Shown here piece by piece: positions 1-10,788 of a stretch of DNA of 64,000 bases. How positions within the stretch are numbered: the first letter of the stretch is position 1; each line of letters opens with the position of its first letter. Under the pieces are notes generated by a model. It was not told the origin of the DNA. It saw only the letters and a list, made by a program, of their open reading frames with translations, and did not search any database. This DNA comes from Neostapfia colusana (lineage: Eukaryota; Streptophyta; Magnoliopsida; Poales; Poaceae): assembly GCA_030760725.1 (NCBI GenBank), contig JASWHV010000016.1, positions 19,645,084-19,709,083 of the forward strand. The letters are read 5' to 3'. A program made the translations under genes and the position numbers.

Positions 1-530
1 ACCGGGCACGTGGCTTGTTCGGAGCTCGTCCCTGCGAGGTAAAGAGAGGTCCGCCGCCAAACTGTCTACGTGGCAGGCTCGAAGGTCACCTCCGCAATTG
101 AAAAGAGGTCCGACCCTGTGGGACACGTGTTGCTCACGGAGCTAACCTCTGCAGAAGAAGCGAAGGCATTTCTGCAAGACACGTGTCATCCTTGGAGCTA
201 GTCCTCACGAAAATCAGAGGACCAGTCGCGCGGGATGCGTGTCAATCTCGGAACCCATCTCCGAGAAGTCCGGATCTATCGAACACGTGTCGCCACCGGA
301 GCTTATCTCCGGGAGGTCCGTCGCAGCTAAACACGTGTCGACCTCGGGGCATGTCCCTGAGGGAAGGAGAGGGGGAAGACCGGCACCCACACGTGGCGTG
401 CACGGAGCTCACCTCCGAAGAAGAGGGAGGTCTCGCTCGTGACACGCGGCACAACCGGAGCTCGTCTCTGCAGACGAGGAGATACCAGGCCTGGAGGACA
501 CGTGGAGCTTCCGGAGCTCATCATTAACGG
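1..530 (+). promoter_or_regulatory. U3 minisatellite of G-box (CACGTG) units
   Basis: A degenerate unit of about 50-65 bases recurs. Each unit has a short GC-rich inverted repeat beginning GGAGCT and then a G-box-type core such as ACACGTGTC. Cores are visible near 123, 180, 284, 331 and 400, with weaker ones between. CACGTG is the core bound by plant bHLH and bZIP factors (established knowledge). Its regular spacing upstream of the TATA box suggests a promoter or enhancer array. The same array occurs in the other A LTRs at 7950-8480, 23220-23740 and 40660-41180. Confidence 0.65.
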
Positions 531-697
531 AGGTAACGAGTTCTGGAGCACGTTTTTACGCGTAAAGATACTGGTGCGCAACAGAAACCGATCTAAATTC
601 CACGATGTTACCAAAGATGAGACGTTAGGATCCAACAAAGATCTGAATAAGACTCTTATTCGGGATCCAATCAGATTAGGACTCTTCTCTTCCCGAT

Positions 698-706
698 TAT
701 AAATAG
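698..706 (+). promoter_or_regulatory. TATA box of A1 5' LTR
   Basis: TATAAATAG lies downstream of the G-box array and about 30 bases before the probable transcription start. The same box is present in every A LTR: 8647-8655 (+), 23034-23042 (-) and 40467-40475 (-). Confidence 0.75.
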
Positions 707-753
707 AACCCAAAACCTCTGGCCAAAACCACAAACTTCTCTTTCAACTCCTG

Positions 754-2540
754 AGCCGACGACTTAGAGCCCTAGCCCCAACTCGCCGAGAAAGCCATCG
801 CCGAAGCGCGGCAAGGAAGATCGCCGGAGGAAAGCCCAGCGGTCTGAGGAGGACCTCGAAGACCGAGAGGAACGTAAGGTAGGCCCCAATACCACCTTAC
901 GATATCGTTGTGTTTTCTTTTGCATCTGTTCTTTGATTCCTTTCGAACAGAAGCCTTCTCGTGAACAGATCACTTGATGATCAGTTTGATCTAAAGACAA
1001 GATCATCGCCACGTCCACCTTTGATCCGAACACCTCTGCCCATGTAAGGCCATGCAAGAACATGTACAGATCAATCTAATAAAAACTAATAATGAGACAG
1101 CATGCATATGCATCACTGCATCTAGTTTAAGGTTTGCGCATAAATATTGATTGCTGTGAATCCTGTATGCACGTGATCCTACCTAGCAGGACAAGCTCAG
1201 GGAGCTGTCTACGACGAACTGCAGCAACAAGGTTTTGAGAATCAAGAACAACCGGAACCGCAAGAACAAGGCAAGTGCTCCTTGACCATATTGATCCTAT
1301 ATTATGGGAAAAACTGTTTGTTTTTGTGAAAAGGTGTGCGTACTGAGTCAAACATGATGGGAACCCTTTTTATAGGAGTTTACTAGTTTTAATTAAACCA
1401 CCCTTGTCGCCTGGGAAGTTTTATGAGTCGGGTATGGTTTTTGCTTTATGCTTCGCTGAGTCCATGGGATTGGGAAGCGAGATAGATGTGTCTAGCTAAC
1501 TGCACTCGTACTAATAATAAGTAGCTGATGAGGTTAATGAACATGGATAGGAGGGAGATCTAGGCAAGCCTGGGTTTGTGAATGAGGTAGCATGAGATGG
1601 TGGTTTTACTTGCCGTATATCTAAGGACCGGTTCATGCATGCACATGCCAGGATAACAGTGCCACCACAAGGCCAAGTATGGGTGCGTCTTAGCTGAGTA
1701 ATTAGGTAAGTTGCTAGAGTGTTATGGACTGTGGAAGGCGCGGGGAATGGGAGTCGAGTGAGGACTGCCCTGGGAACTGCATGGCACAAGAGAGGGCCCA
1801 TGGGTGGGAGAATTGGAGATTCTAGCTTGCCGGTGAAACCTTAGTGAGTCCATACATCTAGTAACCCCTTTGTAAAGCCTATTTTGTGATCTCTTGATCA
1901 TACACCGACGGTTGTGTACTGGTATAATGGAGGTTCTGCAGTCGCCGACGGGTGACGAAATCGCAAACTTGTTGGTAAAGAAGTGCAAACTCTGCAGAGT
2001 TATTAAAACTATCATGATAGCCGAGCTTACGGTCACGAGCACCTGGCTAAACTGCCATGATTAGATGGGATGGTTTTTGGGATGGTTATTGGGAAGGTTC
2101 TCGGTTATGGTTATTGGTTTGGAACTGTTGAGTCTGGATGATAAGATGTTTGCATGACTGTTGGGACATGACATGCGATTGGTCTCGGTGTGAGACGAGG
2201 TTGTTTATGAGTTCAGATGGTAGCGAATACGAGAAGGTATTCGTGAGTATGAATCAAGGATTGGTTAACGTTCGGATGGAACACAGGAAGTGATGGAGGT
2301 ATGTTAGTAATCAATACATGTTGGGATTACATCTAAAGTTAAGTTGCTGTTTTATCATGGTTTTATAAATCTGCTTTTCTGCAAATAAACCTTTTATACC
2401 TACCTTGTTTATGAACTGCATATCATGTGTTTTCCCGCACTTGCTGAGTACATCATTGTACTCAAACTTGCATTATTATTTCTTCATTAACAGCAAGAGA
2501 AGGCTACTATGAAGACCAAGTAGAGCATTATGTCGTGTGA
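754..2540 (+). CDS. Candidate split small ORF inside the A1 5' LTR (three exons)
   Basis: Proposed exons: an open frame at about 754-873 (highly charged, no ATG seen), 1190-1270 (81 bases) and 2494-2540 with stop TGA. Proposed introns: 874-1189 (GTAAGG...CTAGCAG) and 1271-2493 (GCAAGT...TTAACAG). Both internal junctions are in phase 1. The middle exon is rich in Gln and Glu, and the last exon encodes a YYEDQ motif. Families B and C show the same middle exon, phases, GC donor and acidic C-terminus at the matching LTR position. Function is unknown and no known domain is recognised. The middle and last exons rest on this cross-family agreement; the first exon is uncertain. It could be a non-coding structured region that only mimics a gene. 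Confidence 0.45.
2440..2464 (+). other. Conserved LTR hairpin preceded by CTTGC (A family)
   Basis: The stem TGAGTAC / GTACTCA closes a six-base loop at 2445-2464, directly after CTTGC. It lies about 30 bases before the proposed acceptor at 2493 and 395 bases before the LTR end. Equivalent hairpins with different stems occur in families B and C at the same relative place. The CTGAG at the stem base could serve as an intron branch site; that is inference. Confidence 0.6.
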
Positions 2541-2629
2541 TCTGTTCTCAACCTTGCCTGTGGAGGGAGTAGAGATGGAGCCACTTCTGCTTAGTTTTGC
2601 TTCCGCATTAGTTTTTGCTTCTGCATTTA

Positions 2630-2691
2630 AATAAAGATTTCCGCTGCATAGAAATAAGACTTCCGCTGTAAGCATGAGTCCAAGACTCATG
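2630..2691 (+). terminator. Probable LTR poly(A) signal with TTCCGCTG repeats and hairpin
   Basis: AATAAA at 2630-2635 is followed by TTCCGCTG at 2639-2646 and again at 2661-2668, then a perfect hairpin CATGAGTC-CAA-GACTCATG at about 2673-2691. AATAAA next to TTCCGCTG recurs near the 3' end of the LTRs of families B and C. Confidence 0.55.
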
Positions 2692-2842
2692 AGGTATTGT
2701 AATAAACTCTGTTATTCGTGGTAATATATAATCTGAATTCAGTTTGTGGAACGTATGTGTATGTGTGATGAACATCCTGGGCACACATATGCATTAGTTC
2801 TCGGTTCCGTGATTTTTCCACAGAATTGAGGGCATCACAGAT

Positions 2843-2854
2843 TGGTATCAGAGC
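2843..2854 (+). other. Primer binding site (initiator tRNA-Met type), A1
   Basis: TGGTATCAGAGC starts three bases after the LTR end. It is the usual plant sequence complementary to the 3' end of initiator tRNA-Met, used to prime minus-strand DNA synthesis. Confidence 0.93.
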
Positions 2855-3240
2855 CACGGGTTGACAGTAGGTTACACACCTAAATAGAAAACCTTAGAAT
2901 AGAACTACGGATTAACCCTCAAGAAGGAGTTACAAGCGCCCTAGGGTGAATAGCTTAGATTGGCCTTTAAAACCACCTTGACATAGGAAACAATCCTTGA
3001 ATAGGAGTTGAGTGGGCCCTTGTGATGATTATTTGTCAATATGTGCTTAGTGTGAGTTGTGGGACGTCTCAAAAACGTTGTCCATATCCACACGAAAGAA
3101 GAAAGAGGTGTGAGATGTTTCGGCACTTGCTAACATCCTCATAAGGACTAATATATATAGTCCCACTCACCTTGATGCATATAGTCGAAAGGACCTACCT
3201 AACCTTCTAAACTTCTATTCTATTTCGTTCTCTCTCACAG
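2855..3240 (+). other. A1 leader between primer site and gag
   Basis: About 385 bases of untranslated leader, nearly identical to 10804-11189. I see no reading frame worth calling. It is expected to hold the packaging signal, but I cannot point to one. Confidence 0.6.
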
Positions 3241-3917
3241 ATGGTGAGAGGAAATGCCAGCCGAAGGAACGTCCAGGAAGATGACCATGAGGAAGTTCCT
3301 GCTAACCCCGGAGCTGGCGAGAACAACCTAGAAAGGTTGATGGCCATGCAAAACCAGCTTATGCAAACCATGATCCAAACTTTGGGTCAGTTGCAGGCCA
3401 ACCAAAACCCCGTTCCGGCACCACTGCCACCACCACCGCCGGCTCATAACAGGTTGGGAGAGTTCATGAGGACTCGACCACCCACCTTTGCTCAAGCAAG
3501 CGATCCAATGGAGGCCGATGATTGGTTGAAATCCATGGAGAAGAAGCTCGCCATTGTTCAGTGCAATGACCGAGAGAAGGTTCTCTTTGCATCGCACCAA
3601 CTTATTGGAGCCGCTGCTGACTGGTGGGATGACTTGAGCAACGCCCATGCCAACCCGGAGACAATCACTTATGGGAGCCGCTGCTGACTGGTGGGATGCC
3701 TTGAGCAACGCCCATGCCAACCCGGAGACAATCACTTGAACTGAGTTCAAGGAAAGTTTCCGCTCCCACTACATCCCTGTTGGTGTAATGATGGCAGGAG
3801 TTTGAAGGTCTCTGCCAAGGACAGAAAAGTGTAAATGAATATCTCAACAAGTTCATACAACTGTCCCGGTATGCCCCCGAAGATGTCGACTCAGATCAGA
3901 GGAAGCAGTACCTGTTC
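3241..3917 (+). pseudogene. gag: gag N-terminal part, broken (A1)
   Basis: The frame starts ATGGTGAGAGG at 3241, just after the leader, as in the other A copies. Gag forms the virus-like particle. A 67-base tandem duplication (unit boundaries near 3602 and 3669) shifts the frame. A tryptophan codon in the second unit is TGA near 3736, and eight bases present in the copy at 11672 are missing near 3789. The net shift of 59 bases explains why the downstream frame resumes in a different phase near 3918. The repeated part lies in the conserved capsid-type region containing the motif AADWWD. Confidence 0.85.
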
Positions 3918-6900
3918 ATGAGAGGGTTGAACAATGAGATCCAAGTTCAGCTCCTCAACAATGACTACGTAAGCTTCCAGAAGCTGGTTGATAAGGCTAT
4001 TGTGGTGGAAAACAAGATCCGAGAGTTCGAGCGAGAGTGCAAAAGGAAGATGCCATACCAGCCCCAAGGGAGCAATGTACGACCTAGGTACATGCCCCCT
4101 GCACCGCAGTATGGATCGACCACTCCTACGTACCGCCCTGGTCAGCCACCACAGCAACGGTTCGTTGCACCGGCACCTCGTGTGCCCATACCTCCTGTGC
4201 CCCGGCCTAACAATGGCACTCCTGTTCAAAACCCCCGCCCCAACGTACCTGCTGCAGTAGGCAACAGGGCATGCTTTGCATGCGGGGAAGTAGGCCACTT
4301 CGCTAACCAGTGCCCGAAGAGAGGCCCTGGACAGCAAGGTAACGTGCCCAAGCAGAACCAGCGACCAAACGGAGGGAACAACCAAGGGAACCGTGGACCG
4401 CAGAACTATGCTCGTGGCCACGTTAACCATGTCACTGCTGAGGAAGCAAAACAGGCTGAGGACGTTGCAGTTGGTATGTTCCTTGCCAACTCCAACCCAG
4501 CCACCATTTTATTTGATTCTGGAGCATCACATTCCTTCATATCATCCGAATATGTTGCCAAACATCATCTACCCGTATCCCACCTAGAATGTGCCATGTT
4601 AGTTAATTCTCTCGGAGGAGAAATGAGGACTAATGTAGTATACCCTGAAGTAAGCCTTAAAATAAGGGGGGTAGACTTCCTTGCCAACCTTATTGTTTTG
4701 GACTCCCACGGGATTGACATCATACTCGGAATGGATTGGTTAAGCAAGCACAATGGAGTAATCCAATGTGCTGAGAGAAGCGTGCAGTTGACGAACGAAC
4801 ACGGTGTCCGTGTCGAGCTTGAGTCAGCCCAGCAAACAACCGAACGGGCAAATTTGAACCACGTTGAAGGACAAACATTGGACAACATTCCAGTGGTTCA
4901 GGAATTTTCGGACGTGTTCCAGGAAGAGCTTCCAGGTATGCCACCTGACCGGGACATCGAGTTTGCCGTAGATTTGGTACCCGGAACTGCACCTATAGCT
5001 AAGAGACCATATAGGATGCCCGTCAACGAGTTAGTTGAACTCAAGAAGCAAATTCAAGAACAGTTGGAGAAGGGTTTTATCCGTCCAAGCTCGTCACCAT
5101 GGGGAGCTCCGGTACTCTTCGTGGACAAGAAGGACGGAACCCAAAGAATGTGCATGGACTACTGGTCTCTCAACGAGGTGACAATCAAGAATAAATACCC
5201 TCTGCCCCGTATAGAGGACCTGTTCGATCAAATGAAAGGAGCCCAAGTATTCTCCAAGATTGATCTTCGGTCGGGATATTTCCAGATGAAGATTAAGCCC
5301 TCCGATATACCTAAGACAGCCTTTCGGACACGGTATGGTTCATATGAATATACCGTTATGTCTTTTGGATTGACGAATGCACCCACGTACTTCATGTACC
5401 TTATGAACAAAGTTTTCATGGAATACTTGGACAAGTTCGTCGTGGTTTTCATTGATGATATTATGGTGTATTCAAAAAGTAAGGAGGAGCATGAAGAACA
5501 TCTGAGATTGACCTTGCAGAAGTTGCGCGAGCATCAGTTGTATGCCAAGCTCAACAAGTGTCAATTTTGGCTAAAAGAAATATCTTTCCTAGGCCACATC
5601 ATCTCCAAGGAAGGGGTATCGGTTGATCCTGGAAAGGTGAGAGATGTTCTGAAGTGGGACCAACCGAAGAGCGTGAGGGATATTCGAAGTTTCCTTGGAA
5701 TGGCAGGATACTATCGGCGCTTCATTAAAAACTTCTCTAAGATAGAAAAACCTATGAGTGATTTGTTAATGAAGGGAAAAGTCTTTCAATGGACGCAAGC
5801 CTGCCAAGAAAGTTTTGAGGAGCTCAAGAAAAGGCTAACCACAGCACCAGTTCTGATATTGCCAGACGTAAGCAAGAGCTTTGACATATATTGTGACGCA
5901 TCCAGACAAGGGCTCGGATGTGTACTCATGCAGGAAGGACAAGTGGTAGCCTATGCCTCACGACAATTAAAGAAGCATGAGCTTAACTATCCTACTCATG
6001 ATTTGGAGTTAGCAGCAGTGGTGCATGCATTGAAGATTTGGAGACATTATATCCTTGGTCATCGATGTGGGATCTATACGGATCATAAAAGCCTCAAGTA
6101 CATATTTACACAAACGGACTTGAATTTGAGGCAACGTCGATGGTTAGAACTCACCAAGGATTATGATGTGGGAATCAACTACCACCCCGGGAAGGCCAAT
6201 GTAGTAGCTGACGCATTGAGCGAAAAGGGAGCATGTCACCAACTCACGATTCGGGAGCTACCACCCGAACTACGAAAGGAGTTCGAACGGTTACACATCG
6301 GATTCTTGAATAACGTGGAGATAATAGAGATCCACTCCCCATTGGAGCAAGAAATAAGAGAGGGCCAAGCAACGGACAAGGGGATCAAGGAGATCAAGGA
6401 AAGAATCCGTCAAGCGATAGAGAAGGATTTTAAGGAGGATGAAAAGGGTACGCTTTGGCTAGGAAAAAGGATTTGTGTGCCAAACCTAAGACACCTTCGC
6501 AACATGATATTAAAGGAGGCACATGATTCACCCTATTCCATACATCCAGGGAGCACCAAAATGTACAAGGATTTGAAAACTTGCTATTGGTGGGATGGTA
6601 TGAAGAGGGATATAGCCGAATACGTTGCCCTATGTGACACATGCCAACGGGTAAAAGCCGAACATAAAAAACCCGCTGGATTGTTGCAACCTTTGAGAAT
6701 ACCCGAATGGAAATGGGAGGACATCAGTATGGACTTCATCGTCGGATTGCCACGTACTCAGTCAGGATACGACTCCATCTGGGTCATTGTAGACCGATTG
6801 ATGAAAACCGCCCATTTTCTTCCGGTAAAGACCAGTTACAACATTGCACAATTGGCAAAGTTGTACATGGAACAAATCGTGTGCCGTCACGGAGTTCCGA

Positions 6901-7799
6901 AGAGGATAGTCTCAGATCGAGGTTCTCAGTTTACCTCTAGATTCTGGAGGAAGCTGCAGAAAGCCATGGGTACACGACTGGATTTTAGCTCGGCCTATCA
7001 CACACAAATAGATGGACAAACCGAAAGGACGAACCAAATTTTGGAGGACATGTTGAGAGCTTGCGCCTTGAAACGTGGGCGTAGTTGGGATAGGAGTTTA
7101 CCGTATGCCGAGTTCTCCTATAACAACAGCTATCAAGCTAGCTTGGAGATGTCGCCTTTCGAAGCCTTGTATGGTATACGGTGTAGAACGCCATTGTTCC
7201 GGAACGAGACTGGAGAGAACCAGGTGTTTGGACCCGAAGTACTACAAGAGGCTGAAAAGCAAGTCCAAACGATACGGGAGAACTTAAAGGCTGCTCAGTC
7301 ACGACAGAAAGGCAATGCGGACAATAGGCGTAGGAAGTTGACCTTTGAAGAAGGAGACTTCGTATACCTTAAGGTATCGCCTATCTGAGGCCAACGACGT
7401 TTCAACGTCAAAGGGAAGCTAGCACCTCGCTACATCGGACCCTTTAAAATTTTGGACAAGCGAGGAGATGTAGCCTATCAACTAAAGCTCCCAAACCACC
7501 TCTCCGACGTACATGACATGTTTCATGTATCCCAGCTCAAGAAGTGCTTGAGAGTACCAGAGGAACAAGTGTCAATGGGAGAACTTGAACTTCAAGAGGA
7601 CCTGACTTACGCAGAACACCATGTCCGAATCTTGGACGTAAGGGAAAGGGTCACCCGAAACAAGGTGATTCGATGGTGCAAGGTACAATGGAGCCATCAC
7701 ACTGAAGCTGAAGCCACATGGGAACGTGAAGAGGATATCAAGGCAGAATTCCCCCATCTATTTTCTACAAACGAATCTCGAGGGCGAGATTCAATTTAA
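3918..7799 (+). pseudogene. gag-pol: gag C-terminus and pol of A1, nearly complete but with stop
   Basis: A long open stretch (3918-7388) encodes, in order: the rest of Gag with a CCHC zinc knuckle (CFACGEVGHFANQC, about residue 118); protease (FDSGAS, about 198); reverse transcriptase with FIDD (about 511); RNase H (YCDAS, about 657); and integrase with an HHCC finger ending CDTC and the D-D-E residues in DFIVG, SDRG and QTER. An Arg codon has become TGA at 7386-7388. The frame then continues from 7389 to 7799 through the integrase tail and a chromodomain (ATWEREEDIK near the end). Other likely damage includes CVDYR changed to CMDYW in the polymerase. The original product is one fused polyprotein, so the copy is inactive unless suppressed. 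Confidence 0.9.
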
Positions 7800-7811
7800 G
7801 GGAGGTAGATT
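7798..7811 (+). other. Polypurine tract of A1
   Basis: AAGGGAGGTAGA directly precedes the 3' LTR start TGTGACACC. It is the usual primer for plus-strand synthesis in LTR elements. Confidence 0.85.
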
Positions 7812-10788
7812 TGTGACACCATCATCTCGGGTGTCAGCATATGTTCATGACAAAAGGAAACATTTTAATGAAAAATAGGAACAGGGAGAATTATCGAAAG
7901 AATGGCCAATAAAGCCCTCAGAGAGCACCGAAGGCAACTTCCGCGGCCAACCGGGCACGTGGCGTGTTCGGAGCTCGTCCCTGCGAGGTAAGGAGAGGTC
8001 CGCCGCCAAACTGTCTACGTGGCAGGCTCGGGGGTCACCTCCGCAATTGAAAAGAGGTCCGACCCTGTGGGACACGTGTTGCCCACGGAGCTAACCTCTG
8101 CAGAAGAAGCGAAGGCATTTCCGCAAGACACGTGTCATCCTCGGAGCTAGTCCTCACAAAAATCAGAGGACCAGTCGCGCGGGATGCGTGTCGATCTCGG
8201 AACCCATCTCCGAGAAGTCCGGATCTATCGAACACGTGTCGCCACCGGAGCTTATCTCCGGGAGGTCCGTCGCAGCTAAACACGTGTCGACCTCGGGGCA
8301 TGTCCCTGAGGGAAGGAGAGGGGGAAGACCGGCACCCACACGTGGCGTGCGAGGAGCTCACCTCCGAAGAAGAGGGAGGTCTCGCTCGTGACACGCGGCA
8401 CAACCGGAGCTCGTCTCTACAGACGAGGAGATACCAGGCCTAGAGGACACGTGGAGCTTCCAGAGCTCATAATTCACGGAGGTAACGAGTTCTGGAGCAC
8501 GTTTTTATGCGTAAAGATACTTGTACGCAACAGAAACCGATCTAAATTCCACGATGTTACCAAAGATGAGACGTTAGGATCCAACAAAGATCTGAATAAG
8601 ACTCTTATTCGGGATCCAATCAGATTAGGACTCTTCTCTTCCCGATTATAAATAGAACCCAAAACCTCTGGCCGAAACCACAAACTTCTCTTTCAACTCC
8701 TGAGCCAACGACTTAGAGCCCTAGCCCCAACTCGCCGAGAAAGCCATCGCCGAAGCGCGGCAAGGAAGATCGCCGGAGGAAAGCCCAGCGGTCTGAGGAG
8801 GACCTCGAAGACCAAGAGGAACGTAAGGTAGGCCCCAATACCACCTTACGATATCGTTGTGTTTTCTGTTGCATCTGTTCTTTGATTCCTTTCGAACAGA
8901 AGCCTTCTTGTGGACAGATCACTTGATGATCAGTTTGATCTAAAGACAAGATCATCGCCATGTCCACCTGTGATCCGAACACCTCTGCCCATGTAAGGCC
9001 ATGCAAGAACACGTACAGATCGATCTAATGAAAACTAATCATGAGACAGCATGCATATGCATCATTGCATCTAGTTTAAGGTTTGTGAATAAATATTGAT
9101 TGCTGTGAATCCTGTATGCACGTGATCCTACCTAGCAGGACAAGCTCATGGAGCTGTCTACGACGAACTGCAGCAACAAGGTTTTGAGAATCAAGAACAA
9201 CCGGAACCGCAAGAACAAGGCAAGTGCTCCTTGACCATATTGATCCTATATTTTGGGAAAAACTGTTTGTTTTTGTGAAAAGGTGTGCGTACTGAGTCAA
9301 ACATGATGGGAACCCTTTTTATAGGAGTTTACTAGTTTTAATTAAACCACCCTTGTCACCTGGGAAGTTTTATGAACCGGGTATGGATTTTGCTTTATGC
9401 TTCGCTGAGTCCATGGGATTGGGAAGCGAGATAGATGTGTCTAGCTAACTGCACTCGTACTAATAATAAGTAGCTGATGAGGTTAATGAACATGGACCGG
9501 AGGGAGATCTAGGCAAGCCTGGGTTTGTGAATGAGGTAGCATGAGATGGTGGTTTTACTTGCCGTAGATCTATGGACCGGTTCATGCATGCACATGCCAG
9601 GATAACAGTGCCACCATAAGGACAAGTATGGGTGCGGCTTAGCTGAGTAATTAGGTAAGTTGCTAGAGTGTTATGGACTGTGGAAGGCACGGGGAATGGG
9701 AGTCGAGTGAGGACTGCCCTGGGAACTGCATGGCACAAGAGGGGGCCCGTGGGTGGGAGAATTGGAGATTCTAGCCTGCCGGTGAAACCTTAGTGAGTCC
9801 ATACATCTAGTAACCCCTTTGTAAAGCCTATTTTGTGATCTCTTGACCATACACCGACGGTTGTGTACTGGTATAATGGAGGTTCTGCAGTCGCCGACGG
9901 GTGACGAAATCACAAACTTGTTGGTAAAGAGGTGCAAACTCTGCAGAGTTATTAAAACTATCATGATAGCCGAGCTTACGGTCACGAGCACCTGGCTAAA
10001 CTGCCATGATTAGATGGGATGGTTTTCGGGATGGTTATTGGGAAGGTTCTCAGTTATGGTTATTGGTTTGGAACTGTTGAGTCTGGATGATGAGATGTTT
10101 GCATGACTGTTGGGACATGACATGAGATTGGTCTCGGTGTGAGACGAGGTTGTTTATGAGTTGAGATGGTAGCGAATACGAGGAGGTATTCGTGAGTATG
10201 AATCAAGGATTGGTTAACGTTCGGATGGAACAAAGGAAGTGATGGAGGTATGTTAGTAATTAATACATGTTGGGATTACATCTAAAGTTAAGTTGCTGTT
10301 TTACCATGGTCTTATAAATCTGCTTTTCTGCAAATAAACCTTTTATACCTACCTTGTTGATGAACTGCATATCATGTGTTTTCCCGCACTTGCTTAGTAC
10401 ATCATTGTACTCAAACTTGCATTATTATTTCTTCACCAACAGCAAGAGAAGGCTACTATGAAGACCAAGTAGAGCATTATGGCGTGTGATCTGTTCTCAA
10501 CCTTGCCTGTGGAGGGAGTAGAGATGGAGCCACTTCTGCTTAGTTTTGCTTCCGCATTAGTTTTTGCTTCCGCATTTAAATAAAGATTTCCGCTGCATAG
10601 AAATAAGACTTCCGCTGTAAGCATGAGTCCAAGACTCATGAGGTATTGTAATAAACTCTGTTATTCGTGGTAATATATAATCTGAATTCAGTTTGTGGAA
10701 CGTATGTGTATGTGTGATGAACATCCTGGGCACACATATGCATTAGTTCTCGGTTCCGTGGTTTTTCCACAGAATTGAGGGCATCACA
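7812..10788 (+). repeat. 3' LTR of A1, also serving as left LTR of a second unit
   Basis: A complete LTR of 2977 bases, TGTGACACC...GCATCACA. It includes the G-box U3, TATA box at 8647-8655, hairpin at 10394-10413 (one stem base changed by T for G) and AATAAA/TTCCGCTG module. It is followed at once by another primer site and leader instead of genomic flank, so it sits between two internal regions. Confidence 0.93.
8705..10489 (+). CDS. Candidate split small ORF in the A1 3' LTR
   Basis: Second copy of the proposed LTR gene. Exon 1 ends at 8822 before GTAAGG, the middle exon is 9139-9219 (81 bases, one Gln to His change relative to the 5' LTR), the GC donor starts at 9220, and the last exon is 10443-10489 ending TGA. 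Phases and lengths equal those in the 5' LTR. The start is unresolved and the function unknown. Confidence 0.4.

Larger units (their letters stand above)
1..2839 (+). repeat. 5' LTR of A1 (partial)
   Basis: Matches the 3' LTR at 7950-10788 throughout and ends in ATCACA directly before the primer site. It holds a G-box-rich U3 (1-530), a TATA box near 698, a long transcribed R region with a candidate split small ORF, and an AATAAA signal at 2630. U3 appears to be about 0.85 kb including the missing part, which leaves an unusually long R of about 1.9 kb. Confidence 0.92.
1..10788 (+). mobile_element. Element A1, Tekay-like Ty3/gypsy chromovirus, left end outside window
   Basis: The order is 5' LTR (1-2839), primer site (2843), gag, protease, reverse transcriptase, RNase H, integrase, chromodomain, polypurine tract (7798) and 3' LTR (7812-10788). 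Comparison of the two LTRs shows that about 138 bases of the 5' LTR lie left of the window. I counted 16 differences in the first 540 aligned LTR bases, about 3 percent, so this is not a fresh insertion. The coding region is broken. No target duplication can be tested: the left end is missing and the right LTR runs straight into a second internal region. Long LTRs plus a chromodomain fit the Tekay/Del clade; that placement is inference. Confidence 0.9.

Noticed and set aside
327..734. Antisense frame over the G-box array and TATA box of A1
   Set aside because: It is GC-rich repeat sequence in a promoter region, with no coding features.
951..1044. Possible extra exon in the A LTR between an acceptor (TTTCGAACAG) and a donor (CAT|GTAAGG)
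   Set aside because: Its splice sites look good, but joining it to the middle exon in the required phase makes a TGA, so it does not fit the coding model. It could still be an untranslated alternative exon.
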